In this document: positions 1 through 8,975 of the stretch, piece after piece | Position numbering within the stretch: position 1 is the stretch's first letter | Layout of the letters: each line of letters opens with the position of its first letter | Notes under the pieces: model-generated | Told to the model about the DNA's origin: nothing | Database searches by the model: none | The model's input: the letters and a program-made list of their open reading frames with translations, nothing else | Program-made: the position numbers and the translations under genes | Assembly: GCF_902488535.1 (NCBI RefSeq) | Contig: NZ_CABTWO010000008.1 | Coordinates: forward strand, 1-64,000 | DNA: 64,000 nucleotides | DNA from: an uncultured Mobiluncus sp. | GTDB taxonomy: Bacteria > Actinomycetota > Actinomycetes > Actinomycetales > Actinomycetaceae | Reading direction: 5' to 3'

Positions 1-18
1 CCCACGCCCCCACAAAGG

Positions 19-91
19 TAGGCCCAGAGGGGCTCGACCCCTCGACCCACGGATTAAAAGTCCGCTGCTCTACCAACTGAGCTATAGGCCC
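19..91 (-). tRNA. tRNA-Lys (anticodon TTT)
   Basis: Reading the minus strand from 91 to 19 gives a complete 73-base cloverleaf: 7-bp acceptor stem (two G-T wobbles), 4-bp D stem with an AGTTGGTA loop, anticodon stem GCGGA/TCCGT with loop CTTTTAA, a 5-base variable loop, and T stem GAGGG/CCCTC. The anticodon TTT reads lysine AAA/AAG codons. The discriminator base is A. The next three bases are CCT, so the CCA tail is not encoded and must be added after transcription. The T loop reads GTCGAGC where GTTCGAx is usual, a mild deviation. Confidence 0.95.
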
Positions 92-100
92 GTAGGAAAG

Positions 101-130
101 ATTATAGGTAAAAAGTCTGCGTAACGACAA
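101..130 (-). promoter_or_regulatory. Promoter of tRNA-Lys
   Basis: On the minus strand a perfect -10 hexamer TATAAT (101-106) lies 9 bases before the mature tRNA 5' end. A -35-like TTGTCG (125-130) is 18 bases further upstream. This is the cleanest sigma-70-type promoter in the window and fits a stable RNA gene. Confidence 0.7.
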
Positions 131-352
131 CTGAGCGGCTGGTTCGCTCCTGAAATCAGACCCCACAACGGATTGTCACGCAATCCTAGCCCTTACAGGC
201 GCTTCTGGTGCGGGCTCTGTAGCTCTATGCCTGTTTGTCCCGTCATTACCAGTCAGGCACTGTTCGTGGGGAAAATACCTTCCGTGTTACCAAGTCCACA
301 CAAAATCCCGGGTGAACGGGGATAATTAAGGTGAATCGAACAGGGAGGAACC

Positions 353-988
353 ATGGAAACCAGGAAGCCGCGACGCCCGGCCATCATCGAACCAGAAACC
401 TTGGAATACTTGGAAGGCGAGGAAGATCCGGCGCTGTCCAGCGAATCAGCCCACACCTCGGCTCGGATTTTGGTGAAATCCCCCAATGGGGAGTGGTCTG
501 ACCCCGATCCGAAAACCAAGGAACGACTGTTGAAACATATGCGGGACAACGGCGTAGACGAACTGGCCGAGCTGTGGTCGCGTTCCCCGGTCAATACTTT
601 GCCAGGCGTTTTGTGGCGGCTCCTGCTGATAGACCAGTGGGTGAAACGTTACCCGGAAGGTGTGAATACGCGCTTTAAGCAGGGGTTGAATTCGCCGCGG
701 CTTTCTGAGTATCTTGATATCGAAGGGGCTCATTCCTTGGATTTTCCCGAATGGAAAAAACAGTTGGGACAAATCCTGGGGGGAAGCTTCGACGATAATT
801 TCGCCGATTTTCTGGATACGTCTCAAGCTGTGCTGCGGGTGTTGGCAGCCAGCGAGTCGGTTTGGATGAAGGAAAATCCTCAGGACGTGCTGGCCAACGC
901 GGTGACCCTGCGGGACAACGCATTGCTGGCTACTGCCGACGAGCTGCTAGATGCGGCGACCATGTATCGCGAAGGCCGCTTGGATTGA
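353..988 (+). CDS. Conserved hypothetical protein, 211 aa
   Basis: I do not recognise a named family with certainty. The protein is soluble, with no signal peptide or membrane segment, and has an acidic N-terminal third. A tryptophan- and leucine-rich stretch at about residues 80-105 (SPVNTLPGVLWRLLLIDQW) resembles conserved actinobacterial hypothetical proteins I have seen before. The rest looks helical. The start is well supported: GGGAGG sits 4 bases before the ATG. It is 98 bases upstream of ppk on the same strand, so they may be co-transcribed. No catalytic motif is visible, so I assign no function. Confidence 0.8.
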   Translation: METRKPRRPAIIEPETLEYLEGEEDPALSSESAHTSARILVKSPNGEWSDPDPKTKERLLKHMRDNGVDELAELWSRSPVNTLPGVLWRLLLIDQWVKRYPEGVNTRFKQGLNSPRLSEYLDIEGAHSLDFPEWKKQLGQILGGSFDDNFADFLDTSQAVLRVLAASESVWMKENPQDVLANAVTLRDNALLATADELLDAATMYREGRLD

Positions 989-1086
989 CGACTGCGCCGC
1001 TCGCCGCACCCAGTGGTGGGACGGACAACTGTGCAAACCCAGGCAATACGTGAGCAAAAATAACTAAAAAGTTGAGGGGACATAAG

Positions 1087-3573
1087 GTGTCTGAGAACCA
1101 AGAAAACCAAGATACACAGGAAAACAATGAGACAGGAGTTCCGGCTCCTCCCCCCTTGCCCGGTGCAGAAAAGAAATCCCTCTTTGCGGGCGCTACCGCG
1201 GAGGAAATGTTCCCGAAAAAAGATTTGGATCCCGGTGGCTCCCAAGAATACGATGACGCGGACTTCACGGAACCGGATACGTCCCGGGAGGAAAAACTGC
1301 CCGAGCATCTGCCTGACCCGGTAGTGATTGCCCGTGCGGACGGCTTGGGCTCGAAGGTGAAAAAGAACAAGTCCTCAAAGAAAGCCGACCACAAGCCCCT
1401 TTCTCTAAAGAAAGAAGAAGGGCTGACCCCAGACGGATTGCCGAAACTACCCAAAGGCCGCTTCGCCGACCGGGAACTGTCCTGGCTCGCCTTTAACCAG
1501 CGTGTCTTTGAACAGGCCCAAGACCCGCGCCTGCACCTGTTGGAACGGGCGTGGTTCCTGACTATCTATTGTTCCAATTTGGACGAGTTCTATATGGTGC
1601 GGGTCGCGGGGCTGAAGCGCCGTATCGCCGCTGGGTTTGCGACGGTTTCCGCTTCCGGGTTGACGCCGCGTCAGCTGGAAGGCGAAATCAGCCGTCGCTC
1701 ACACGAGATGACCGGCAACGTCTACCGTTATTTCCAAGACGAGATTCGCCCGGCTCTGGATAAAGCCGGTTTGGTCATCACTGACTGGGATAGCCTGAAC
1801 GAAACCCATCACGAAATCCTGCACCGGTACTTCCGCAACCAGGTGTTTCCCATCCTGTCGCCGCTGGCAGTAGACCCGTCCCACCCCTTCCCCTACATCA
1901 CCGGACTGTCGCTGAACCTGGCGATCATTGTGCGTAACCCCAACACTGGCAAAGAACACTTTGCGCGTATCAAGGTGCCGCCTATCCTGCCGCGTTTCGT
2001 GGCAGTGACCGAAAACGGGGTCGAAAACGACCCCTCGAGCGTAATTTTGGCGGGGGAAAAGGTCAACTTTGTCCCCATTGAACAGATAATTTCCGCACAC
2101 CTCGACCACTTGTTCCCCGGTATGGAAATCAAAGAATCCCACGAGTTCAGGGTGACCCGTAACGAAGATCTGGAAGTCGAGGAGGACGACGCGGAAAATA
2201 TTTTGACCGCGATGGAATCCGAACTCGCGAAGCGGCGTTTCGGGCCGGCGGTACGTCTGGAAGTGGCGGAATCCATGCCGGCGCTCCTGCTGGATTTCTT
2301 AAAAGAAAACCTTGAAATCGGGACTTCCGACGTGTTCCGGCTGCCTGCGCCGCTGGACTTGCGCGGTCTCAATGACCTGCATGACCTGGATATTCCCCAG
2401 CTCAAATACCCTCCGTATGTTCCCGTGACGCCGAGCGGGCTGGCCGAGAAAGAATCATCGAAAACCTCGGATATTTTCAGCTCCATTCGCGACCACGATG
2501 TGCTGATACACCTTCCGTATGATTCTTTCGCCACCTCGGTGCAGCAATTCATCGTGCAGGCAGCTCAAGATCCGAACGTTTTGGCAATCAAACAGACCCT
2601 GTACCGAACTTCGGGCGATTCCCCGATTGTCCAGGCTCTGATTGACGCGGCCCGCGCCGGAAAACAGGTCGTGGCCATCGTCGAGATTAAGGCGCGTTTC
2701 GATGAGGAAGCCAACATCGGCTGGGCTCGCAAGATGGAACGCGCCGGGGTTCACGTGGTTTACGGTTTGGTTGGTCTTAAGACTCACTGCAAGCTGTGTC
2801 TGGTGGTACGTCAAGAACCCGACGGGATGCATCGCTACTGTCACGTGGGCACCGGTAACTACCACCCCAAGACCGCTCGCGGCTACGAGGACCTGGGTCT
2901 GCTGACCGATGATCGCGAGGTCGCCCAGGACCTGACCCGTTTGTTTAACCAGCTCAGCGGATACGCGCCGCGCTCGACATTCCACCGTTTGCTGGTCGCG
3001 CCCCGCTCTATCCGCGATGGCTTGATTGAGCGGATAAACCGCGAAATTTCCAACAAGAAAGCGGGCAAGAAAGCGGGAATCCTGTTCAAAATCAACTCGA
3101 TTGTGGACGAGCGTTTGACGGATGCACTCTATCGGGCTTCCCAAGCGGGGGTTCCGGTGATGGTCCAGGTCCGCGGTATTTGTTCCATTAAGCCAGGTAT
3201 CCCCGGTCTCAGCGATAACATTCGGGTCGTTTCTATCCTGGGACGATTCCTGGAGCACTCGCGGGTCTATGCGTTTAAGAATGACGGAGACCCGGAAGTG
3301 TGGATTGGTTCCGCGGACCTGATGCACCGTAACTTGGATCGCCGCGTCGAAGCGCTGGTGAAAATCGTGGACCCGGAGCAGATCCAATATCTGGTTGATC
3401 TAGTCAAACGCGGCATGGCAGACACCACCGCCTCGTGGCGGTTGATGCCTGACCAGCAGTGGGTGCGGGTCAATACGAACCAGGCTGGACTGCGTCTGGA
3501 GGACATCCAGGAAACTTTGATGAACCACGCCTCCTCGCGAGTGTCGGGACGCGGCGGCGTCTCCCGGCATTGA
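1087..3573 (+). CDS. ppk: Polyphosphate kinase 1 (Ppk)
   Basis: Reversibly transfers the gamma-phosphate of ATP to inorganic polyphosphate. The full PPK1 layout is present: N domain from the RFADRELSWLAFNQRVFEQA region, helical H domain, then two C domains. The two family histidines are visible at about residue 567 (LKTHCKLC, the phosphohistidine by homology) and residue 747 (DLMHRNLDRR). I chose GTG 1087 because GAGGGGA (1074-1080) lies 6 bases before it; an in-frame TTG at 1072 has no such site. Length is 828 aa. It is longer than the usual 690-740 because of a charged, low-complexity N-terminal extension of about 120 residues. It is followed by a MutT1-type gene, the same order as in mycobacteria. 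Confidence 0.96.
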   Translation: MSENQENQDTQENNETGVPAPPPLPGAEKKSLFAGATAEEMFPKKDLDPGGSQEYDDADFTEPDTSREEKLPEHLPDPVVIARADGLGSKVKKNKSSKKADHKPLSLKKEEGLTPDGLPKLPKGRFADRELSWLAFNQRVFEQAQDPRLHLLERAWFLTIYCSNLDEFYMVRVAGLKRRIAAGFATVSASGLTPRQLEGEISRRSHEMTGNVYRYFQDEIRPALDKAGLVITDWDSLNETHHEILHRYFRNQVFPILSPLAVDPSHPFPYITGLSLNLAIIVRNPNTGKEHFARIKVPPILPRFVAVTENGVENDPSSVILAGEKVNFVPIEQIISAHLDHLFPGMEIKESHEFRVTRNEDLEVEEDDAENILTAMESELAKRRFGPAVRLEVAESMPALLLDFLKENLEIGTSDVFRLPAPLDLRGLNDLHDLDIPQLKYPPYVPVTPSGLAEKESSKTSDIFSSIRDHDVLIHLPYDSFATSVQQFIVQAAQDPNVLAIKQTLYRTSGDSPIVQALIDAARAGKQVVAIVEIKARFDEEANIGWARKMERAGVHVVYGLVGLKTHCKLCLVVRQEPDGMHRYCHVGTGNYHPKTARGYEDLGLLTDDREVAQDLTRLFNQLSGYAPRSTFHRLLVAPRSIRDGLIERINREISNKKAGKKAGILFKINSIVDERLTDALYRASQAGVPVMVQVRGICSIKPGIPGLSDNIRVVSILGRFLEHSRVYAFKNDGDPEVWIGSADLMHRNLDRRVEALVKIVDPEQIQYLVDLVKRGMADTTASWRLMPDQQWVRVNTNQAGLRLEDIQETLMNHASSRVSGRGGVSRH

Positions 3574-3692
3574 GGTTGACATGTCACGGCATTCGAGTGA
3601 GGCACCGAGCCGGGGTGAGACCGCCTCGATATGGCACGCATCAGCCCGGTTGGTGAAGTTTACAGAGTTGAGTACACAGAAAAGGGAAGGTA

Positions 3693-4682
3693 ATGAGTAG
3701 AGTTCTGGCTGCCGGCGGGGTGGTTTGTCGAGGCGGGGAACTGCGTCCGGCCTTGGAGGGCGCACCCACCCAAACCCCTTATGAATTTTTGGTCGTACAC
3801 CGGCCAAAGTACGATGACTGGTCCCTACCGAAGGGAAAACTGGAACCCGGCGAGCTGCTGCCGGCCTGTGCGGTGCGGGAAATTGCCGAAGAAACCGGGG
3901 TGCAAGTGTGCCTGGGGCCCCAGCTCGGTCTCACGACTTACCCGGTGGAGGGTGTCGAGAAACAGGTCACGTACTGGCTGGCTCAGGTGCGCCACAGTGC
4001 GGCGATACTGGCTCGGCCTTACGTGGAACCGGCCTCGCCACATGAGATAAACGAGGTTCGTTGGGTCAACCAGGCCCAAGCGCAGGAACTCTTAACCCAA
4101 GAATATGACCGCAATCTGGTGACACAAGCTGAGCAATACCTGCGACAGGGTTGGGGCGACTCGACTCCAGTTATGTTGGTGCGCCACGGAAAAGCCAAGA
4201 ATCGTCTGAAGTGGAAGACCGATGATTCGCTGCGTCCTTTGAAAAAACGCGGTAAGCGCCAGGCTGTGGCGCTGGCCTCCACCCTGAGCGCTTTCGGGAT
4301 TTCCCGACTGTTCTGTTCGCCGTGGAAACGTTGCGAGCAAACGATACGCCCGTACTTGAAAGCCAGCGGGATTAGGTGTGAATACCCCGATGTGTTGAGC
4401 GAAGACGGCTTCGCCGCTAATCCTTATGGCGGGTTGGAACTGTTGCGCGCACAGCTCAAGGCAGCCCCCACGGAAGGGCCGACCGCCCTGTGTTCCCATG
4501 CCCCGGTCCTGATTCCGCTGATTCGGGCTTTGGGAAACGATTTCTTAGAAGAAACCCTGATACCTCTGGAAACCGGGGAGTCCTTGATCGTTCACGTAAT
4601 CTCGGACGCCCAGGGCGAACCAAAACTCATTGCCGCCGAGCGCGCGAAAGCTGAACCCCCCGTCGGGTACGTGCTGGATTAA
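3693..4682 (+). CDS. mutT1: MutT1-type NUDIX hydrolase fused to a histidine phosphatase domain
   Basis: Two domains are fused in 329 aa. Residues about 1-150 are a NUDIX domain with a complete Nudix box: G48, E54, then REIAEETGV at 62-70. Residues about 157-329 are a SixA-like histidine phosphatase with the RHG triplet at 163-165. This architecture matches mycobacterial MutT1, which hydrolyses 8-oxo-(d)GTP and dinucleoside polyphosphates; the role here is inferred from that homology. It lies 119 bases after ppk on the same strand, matching the mycobacterial ppk-mutT1 order. The gap has no obvious terminator. The start ATG is preceded by GGGAAGG. Confidence 0.93.
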   Translation: MSRVLAAGGVVCRGGELRPALEGAPTQTPYEFLVVHRPKYDDWSLPKGKLEPGELLPACAVREIAEETGVQVCLGPQLGLTTYPVEGVEKQVTYWLAQVRHSAAILARPYVEPASPHEINEVRWVNQAQAQELLTQEYDRNLVTQAEQYLRQGWGDSTPVMLVRHGKAKNRLKWKTDDSLRPLKKRGKRQAVALASTLSAFGISRLFCSPWKRCEQTIRPYLKASGIRCEYPDVLSEDGFAANPYGGLELLRAQLKAAPTEGPTALCSHAPVLIPLIRALGNDFLEETLIPLETGESLIVHVISDAQGEPKLIAAERAKAEPPVGYVLD

Positions 4683-4756
4683 TGTGATTTTTCGCTAGTC
4701 ACAAGCCCGCCCGCCCGGTTTTTCGGGTTCGTGCGGTTGTCGGTGGGTGGCGCTGT

Positions 4757-5791
4757 CTAAATCCGGAACAGGAATTCCAACAGGGTGTAGACCGCGGCAG
4801 CTACCGCGGCGGCGGCGGGAAGAGTCAGAACCCAAGCCACCACAATGTTTCCGGCCGTTCCCCAGCGCACTGCGGAGAGTCTGCGGGTCGCGCCCACTCC
4901 CATGATGGCGGTGGTTACGGTATGAGTGGTGGAAATCGGAGCGTGCCAAATGAAAGCCGTGAAATACAGCACCCCCGCGGCCACCGTTTCGGAGACAAAA
5001 CCGTTTGCCGGATCGACATGAATCACCCTCGAACCCAAGGTTTTCATGATACGAAACCCGCCTACGAAGGTGCCGGCCGCAATGGCCATAGCTGCCGCCA
5101 ACTTGACCCACAGAGGAATCGGGTCGTCCAAGTCGACGTGACCGGAAGCTACCAGAGCAATGAAAATGACCCCCATGGTCTTCTGAGCATCCTGCAAACC
5201 GTGCCCCAAGGCTAGTGCGGCAGAAGAAAACTTTTGACCAACCCGGAATTTACGCATGGTCCGGCGGTAAGCCAGGTTTTTCATAGACACCATGACCAAG
5301 CTCATCAGCACGTAAGCAAAAGTGAAGCCGATGAGCGGGGAAACCACCATCGGAATCAGGACGTGAGAAGTAATTGTCGCCCAGTTCACCGTGACGCCCG
5401 CAGCCAAACCTGCCCCGGCGAGGCCACCAATCAGTGCGTGTGAGGACGAGGAAGGCAGCCCGAAATACCAGGTAATAACGTTCCAGCAAATCGCCCCGAT
5501 GAGGCCTCCGAGAATAATCAACAGGCCGTGGGCCCTTTCGGCGTGGGAAACCGCCGTAGCGTATCCTGACATATCAATGATTCCAGAACCGATGGTTTTC
5601 GCCACTTCTGTTCCCAGCAGTGACCCCACCAAGTTCATGACCGCAGCCATAGCTAAAGCGGTGCGCGGTGCCCAAGCCCGTGTAGAAATAGCGGTGGCAA
5701 TGGCGTTAGCAGCATCGTGGAAACCATTAGTGAAATCAAAGACAACTGCGATGATAACGACACAAACAACCAGTACCAGAGAAATGTCCAT
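4757..5791 (-). CDS. pit: Low-affinity inorganic phosphate transporter, PiT family
   Basis: A 344-aa polytopic membrane protein of the PiT family, which imports phosphate, usually as a neutral metal-phosphate complex driven by protons. The duplicated family signature is visible: an N-terminal copy with FTNGFHDAANAIATAIST (about residues 20-37) and a C-terminal copy around ANGFVSETVAAGV and PISTTHTVTTAIMG. About ten hydrophobic segments separate them. It lies 12 bases downstream of a DUF47 gene on the same strand, the standard Pit accessory arrangement. It faces mutT1 tail to tail with a 74-base gap and no convincing terminator. Confidence 0.95.
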   Translation of the reverse strand: MDISLVLVVCVVIIAVVFDFTNGFHDAANAIATAISTRAWAPRTALAMAAVMNLVGSLLGTEVAKTIGSGIIDMSGYATAVSHAERAHGLLIILGGLIGAICWNVITWYFGLPSSSSHALIGGLAGAGLAAGVTVNWATITSHVLIPMVVSPLIGFTFAYVLMSLVMVSMKNLAYRRTMRKFRVGQKFSSAALALGHGLQDAQKTMGVIFIALVASGHVDLDDPIPLWVKLAAAMAIAAGTFVGGFRIMKTLGSRVIHVDPANGFVSETVAAGVLYFTAFIWHAPISTTHTVTTAIMGVGATRRLSAVRWGTAGNIVVAWVLTLPAAAAVAAAVYTLLEFLFRI

Positions 5792-5803
5792 GCGGGAGCA
5801 CCC

Positions 5804-6424
5804 TCAAGATTCCTTGATTGCGATACCTTCGACCAGAGCAGCCAGATGCTCGAACGCATCGCAGGCATCCTCAAGCCGCTCGGTGATGTCTTTCAGTTTG
5901 ATAACTGCTATCGGGTCAGGATTGTTGTTGACAATGTCGGATAGGCAGTGCATATAAATCTGGTCGGCTTGATTTTCTAAGCGGTTGACTTCCACCCAGT
6001 ATTCGCGTAACTCGTCGAGGGTTTTCAGCCGAGGCATGGCTTTGGCTGTAACCGTGGCGCACTTTTGGAGTATAGCCGCCTGTTTGTGCAAGCATTCGGG
6101 GAGCTCCTGGAGCTGATAGACCACGATGAGGTTCCCGGCGTCGTCAATCAAATCCATGCAGTCATCGAGCCGGTAAGCCAGTTCGCTGAGGTCGTCGCGA
6201 TCCAGGGGGGTGACGAAAGTCTGGTTAATTTTGTTCATGAACGCGTGGGTCAAATCATCGGAGGAATTCTCTACCGCGTGTAAGTCGTTGCGCTCCCCGT
6301 CGCGCTGTTCGGGCGGGAGCGCCATCAACTTTGCCAAGATATCGGCACCTTCAATCAGGTTACCGGCAATTTCGGTGAGCTGCTCGAAAAATCCCTCGTC
6401 TTTGGCGCGATGGAACAGGCCCAT
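5804..6424 (-). CDS. DUF47 family PhoU-like accessory protein of Pit
   Basis: A 206-aa, almost entirely helical protein of the DUF47 (PhoU-like) family, which accompanies Pit phosphate transporters and is thought to modulate them. It begins with the typical MGLFHRAKDEGFFEQLTEIA segment and carries the acidic heptad-like pattern of PhoU folds, including DDLSELAYRLDDCMDLIDDA, likely metal-binding acidic residues. The start ATG is preceded by AAGGGTG on the minus strand. It is the first gene of a two-gene operon with pit. The upstream 449-base gap holds an unusual run of inverted repeats. Confidence 0.92.
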   Translation of the reverse strand: MGLFHRAKDEGFFEQLTEIAGNLIEGADILAKLMALPPEQRDGERNDLHAVENSSDDLTHAFMNKINQTFVTPLDRDDLSELAYRLDDCMDLIDDAGNLIVVYQLQELPECLHKQAAILQKCATVTAKAMPRLKTLDELREYWVEVNRLENQADQIYMHCLSDIVNNNPDPIAVIKLKDITERLEDACDAFEHLAALVEGIAIKES

Positions 6425-6873
6425 TTTTCACCCTTCTTTGTGATGGATTCGGCAAACCTGGCGACCCGGAGAGACGGTTTCGATAGTCCCGGCGGGGCCT
6501 TCCTGGTTACCTCTGTTTACTCTATCCGTTTGGAACCAACATTGTAAAAACGGTGTAAATTCCGGGGTAAAGTCAGGGTCGTAAACGGTGGTGCCAGGAA
6601 CTTTGTCAGGTTAAAGGGGAGTTAAAAAGTAAATTAAGTAAAATCTCGAGACAACGTCTCGCTGGTGTGGTAACTTAAATATAAGACATCGATGTCCGTA
6701 GAAGCCCCGGGCTCCATATACTGCCGCTACGAGCGGCCTTCGCGCCGACAGGCGCTTTACGGTTTCGGTGTCGTTGAAGGCTCCGCACGTCGGAGCCTTC
6801 AAAGTTTAACCCTCTCGGAACCGGTGAAACGGTCTGTTCCTGAGAACTGCCGAAGTTATGAGAGAATCGGAAC
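6425..6873. other. 449-base divergent intergenic region
   Basis: Separates the minus-strand DUF47-pit operon from a plus-strand membrane protein. Next to DUF47 I see a possible minus-strand -10 (TACAAT, 6541-6546) without a good -35. The middle (6610-6685) is A/T-rich and holds TAAAAT at 6639-6644, a possible plus-strand -10, and a small perfect inverted repeat CGAGAC-AAC-GTCTCG at 6647-6661. The part at 6685-6802 is packed with inverted repeats and is described separately. I find no convincing gene: a minus-strand open frame at 6611-6802 (63 codons from a TTG) runs through the repeats but has no ribosome binding site. Confidence 0.6.
6685..6802 (+). ncRNA. Candidate structured RNA element (multi-hairpin)
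   Basis: Consecutive pairing elements within 118 bases: palindrome GACATCGATGTC (6685-6696); short hairpin AGCC/GGCT (6703-6713); GCCGCT-ACG-AGCGGC (6723-6737); GCGCC-GACA-GGCGC (6742-6755); and a perfect 12-bp hairpin TTGAAGGCTCCG/CGGAGCCTTCAA (6774-6785 with 6791-6802). Long-range pairing is also possible: CCGTA (6696-6700) with TACGG (6758-6762), and GACATC (6685-6690) with GGTGTC (6767-6772, one wobble allowed only on the plus strand). That would close a multibranch junction followed by a strong hairpin. It lies 72 bases before a membrane-protein gene. It matches no riboswitch consensus I recognise. It could equally be a REP-like dispersed repeat. Confidence 0.35.
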
Positions 6874-7824
6874 ATGACTTCCCAGCCCAACGCGGAAATA
6901 CCGGACCCTTCGCTGACCGATACGGTAAAAATTACGCGCCGCGTGCGGCGGGAGGAACACCAGGCCGAAAAGATTGAAAAGCTACCGAAAGTTCCCGAGT
7001 CCCTGATAGGGCGGGTCATCTGTGCCCACCCCGAGATTATTACCGCCCTGGCTGCGCTGGGGATGTCCTTGATTTTTGTACTCCCCTCGGATTTCCTGAC
7101 CGTAGCTGCGGCCATTGCGGTAGTGTGTTTCGCTTTCGGCTGGGCGCACCTGGCGCATCTTCCCGCCCCGCGGGCGTCTTTCATCCTGCTGACCATCTTC
7201 GGGGTGTTGGCTTTACTGACGGGAAGAATTTTTGAAGATTTCTCGATAGTGGCTGAAGTCGTAGGCTTGGGAGTGATTGGGGTCTTCATCGCGGAAATGC
7301 TGCGTAACCCCAGGGAAAACTTACTGAACTCAGTAGCGGGTAACGCGGCCGGAATCCTCATCGTTTCTACCGCCGGGGCTTGGGTCATGCTGGAGTCGGA
7401 AGCGCTGTGGTATTTCCTGTTGGTGCCCGGAGCAGTCACCCTCATCGGAGGGTGTATCGGCATGGCGATGAGCGCCAACTGGCAGCTGAAATGGAGAGTT
7501 TTCACGGGAATCCTGTTCTCGGTAATTTTCGGTTTGGCGGCCGGGGCGGCCATCCTCGTGATGGAAGGAACCGCGCGAGATCAGATGGTGCTTTTCGCGG
7601 GAGGACACCTCCCCAGCCTGACCGTGGCTCTGGTCTCCGGTCTGCTGTTGGGAGTGGTGTATGGAATCGCGTTCGCATCACTGACCGTAATTTTCAGCGG
7701 TGACTTGGCTCCGTCAACAGTTTCGGCCGCGGTGAGTCAGGCTTTCATCCCAGTCCTGGCTGCGTCTGTCCCGCTCTATATTCTGGCGCGGCTTTTAGTG
7801 GGGGAGGGCCCTACACTTGCTTGA
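6874..7824 (+). CDS. Polytopic membrane protein of unknown function
   Basis: A 316-aa protein with a charged cytosolic-looking N-terminus (about 50 residues, rich in Arg/Glu/Lys) followed by roughly nine hydrophobic segments, at about 54-70, 75-92, 101-118, 124-142, 154-172, 179-197, 209-229, 250-274 and 285-308. I see no transporter signature or catalytic motif. The start ATG has only a weak purine stretch upstream. The next gene, a YgfZ-type protein, follows 34 bases later on the same strand and DUF2516 and dtd come after, so it may head an operon. The inverted-repeat element at 6685-6802 lies in its presumed leader. Confidence 0.85.
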   Translation: MTSQPNAEIPDPSLTDTVKITRRVRREEHQAEKIEKLPKVPESLIGRVICAHPEIITALAALGMSLIFVLPSDFLTVAAAIAVVCFAFGWAHLAHLPAPRASFILLTIFGVLALLTGRIFEDFSIVAEVVGLGVIGVFIAEMLRNPRENLLNSVAGNAAGILIVSTAGAWVMLESEALWYFLLVPGAVTLIGGCIGMAMSANWQLKWRVFTGILFSVIFGLAAGAAILVMEGTARDQMVLFAGGHLPSLTVALVSGLLLGVVYGIAFASLTVIFSGDLAPSTVSAAVSQAFIPVLAASVPLYILARLLVGEGPTLA

Positions 7825-7858
7825 AGGATGTTTCTCACGTTTGCGTCCAAAGTGGTGA

Positions 7859-8974
7859 ATGGGGGTAAAAATGCAGGTGACCTATCCGAGTATCGACAGA
7901 ATTTGGCCGGGAGCGGCGATAGACGCGGGCTGGAATCATGGCCCCGAACTGCTCGAAGGCCGCGGCTACGCCAAGATTCCCTTGGGAGTGCTGAAAGTTT
8001 CCGGGCCGGATCGCTGGGCTTGGCTAAACTCTGTCAGCACCCAGGACTTTTCAAACTGGGAGCCTGCCGCGCCGCGTGAAGCCCTCATCCTCGACCCCAC
8101 CGGACACATTGAGTTGAGCTTTTTCGCCGTCGATGATGGCAGCTCAGTGTGGATTTTGACTGAAGAACCGGGGGGTGCCGCTGAGTTTTTCCGCTCTATG
8201 CGGTTCCGTTCCCGCGTTGAGATTGCTGATGCGAGCGCGGACTTCGCGGTCTTGGGATATCTGAAAACCAGCGATGTTATCTCTCCGGTAGCCCGATTCT
8301 GGAGCGAACACAGCCGCGTGACCTGGGCTGATCCGTGGCCCGGACCGGTGGGAAACACAACCGTCTTTACCGCCGCGAGCGTAAGCCATCCGGCGGACGA
8401 CCCCGCCGCCCCGCACCGCGAACTGGCGGTAGTTTCGCGCCTGGACTTGCCGGCGCTTGAAGCCACAGCCGCAGCGAGCGGTCTGGTAAAGGCCGATTTG
8501 GGTGCTTGGGAAGCCGTGCGTATTTCCCTGTGGCGCCCCCGCCTAGGCCGCGAGGGCAAACCGGGGACCCTCCCTCATGAGTTGGACTGGCTGCGTGTCG
8601 CCGTCAGTTTGCAAAAGGGGTGCTATCCCGGTCAAGAAACCGTGGCAAAACTGACCAACCGGGGGCGTCCTCCGCGCCGACTCACGTTCTTGGACCTAGA
8701 TGGGTCGCGTGAGGAGCTGCCGGCCATAGATTCTCCCCTCACTTTGGAGTCTGACGGCTCCGAAGTCGGGGTGTTGACCTCGGTGGCGTACCACCCCACG
8801 GACGGTCAAATCGGTCTGGGCTTGGTCAAACGCCAGGTTGACCCCGCGGAAATGTTACTGGTGGAGGGGATTCGCGCCGCCCAAAGCGTCATCGTGGATC
8901 CGAGCGGAGAAAACCCGCGCCGCCTAGACGACAGCCAACTGGGCGGCTTACTGGGATTGAAAGCGAGGAAATAA
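7859..8974 (+). CDS. ygfZ: YgfZ/GcvT-fold folate-binding protein
   Basis: A 371-aa member of the YgfZ family, tetrahydrofolate-binding proteins of the GcvT fold that support repair or assembly of certain iron-sulfur enzymes. The diagnostic signature K-x-C-Y-x-G-Q-E is present as KGCYPGQETVAKLTNRG at about residue 252. The N-terminal half shows the GcvT-like motif LKVSGPDRWAWLNSVSTQDF. Start choice is open between ATG 7859 and ATG 7871, four codons later; the run of G before 7871 could serve as a binding site for that one. The stop is one base before the DUF2516 start, suggesting co-translation. Confidence 0.9.
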   Translation: MGVKMQVTYPSIDRIWPGAAIDAGWNHGPELLEGRGYAKIPLGVLKVSGPDRWAWLNSVSTQDFSNWEPAAPREALILDPTGHIELSFFAVDDGSSVWILTEEPGGAAEFFRSMRFRSRVEIADASADFAVLGYLKTSDVISPVARFWSEHSRVTWADPWPGPVGNTTVFTAASVSHPADDPAAPHRELAVVSRLDLPALEATAAASGLVKADLGAWEAVRISLWRPRLGREGKPGTLPHELDWLRVAVSLQKGCYPGQETVAKLTNRGRPPRRLTFLDLDGSREELPAIDSPLTLESDGSEVGVLTSVAYHPTDGQIGLGLVKRQVDPAEMLLVEGIRAAQSVIVDPSGENPRRLDDSQLGGLLGLKARK

Positions 8975-8975
8975 A

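Noticed and set aside
4683..4756. Terminator between mutT1 and pit
   Set aside because: The GC-rich stretch can form only an imperfect stem with mismatches and no clean T run in either direction.
6611..6802. 63-codon minus-strand frame through the multi-hairpin element
   Set aside because: It starts with TTG inside a perfect hairpin, has no binding site, and its sequence is explained by the inverted repeats. It would need conservation in relatives to be revived.
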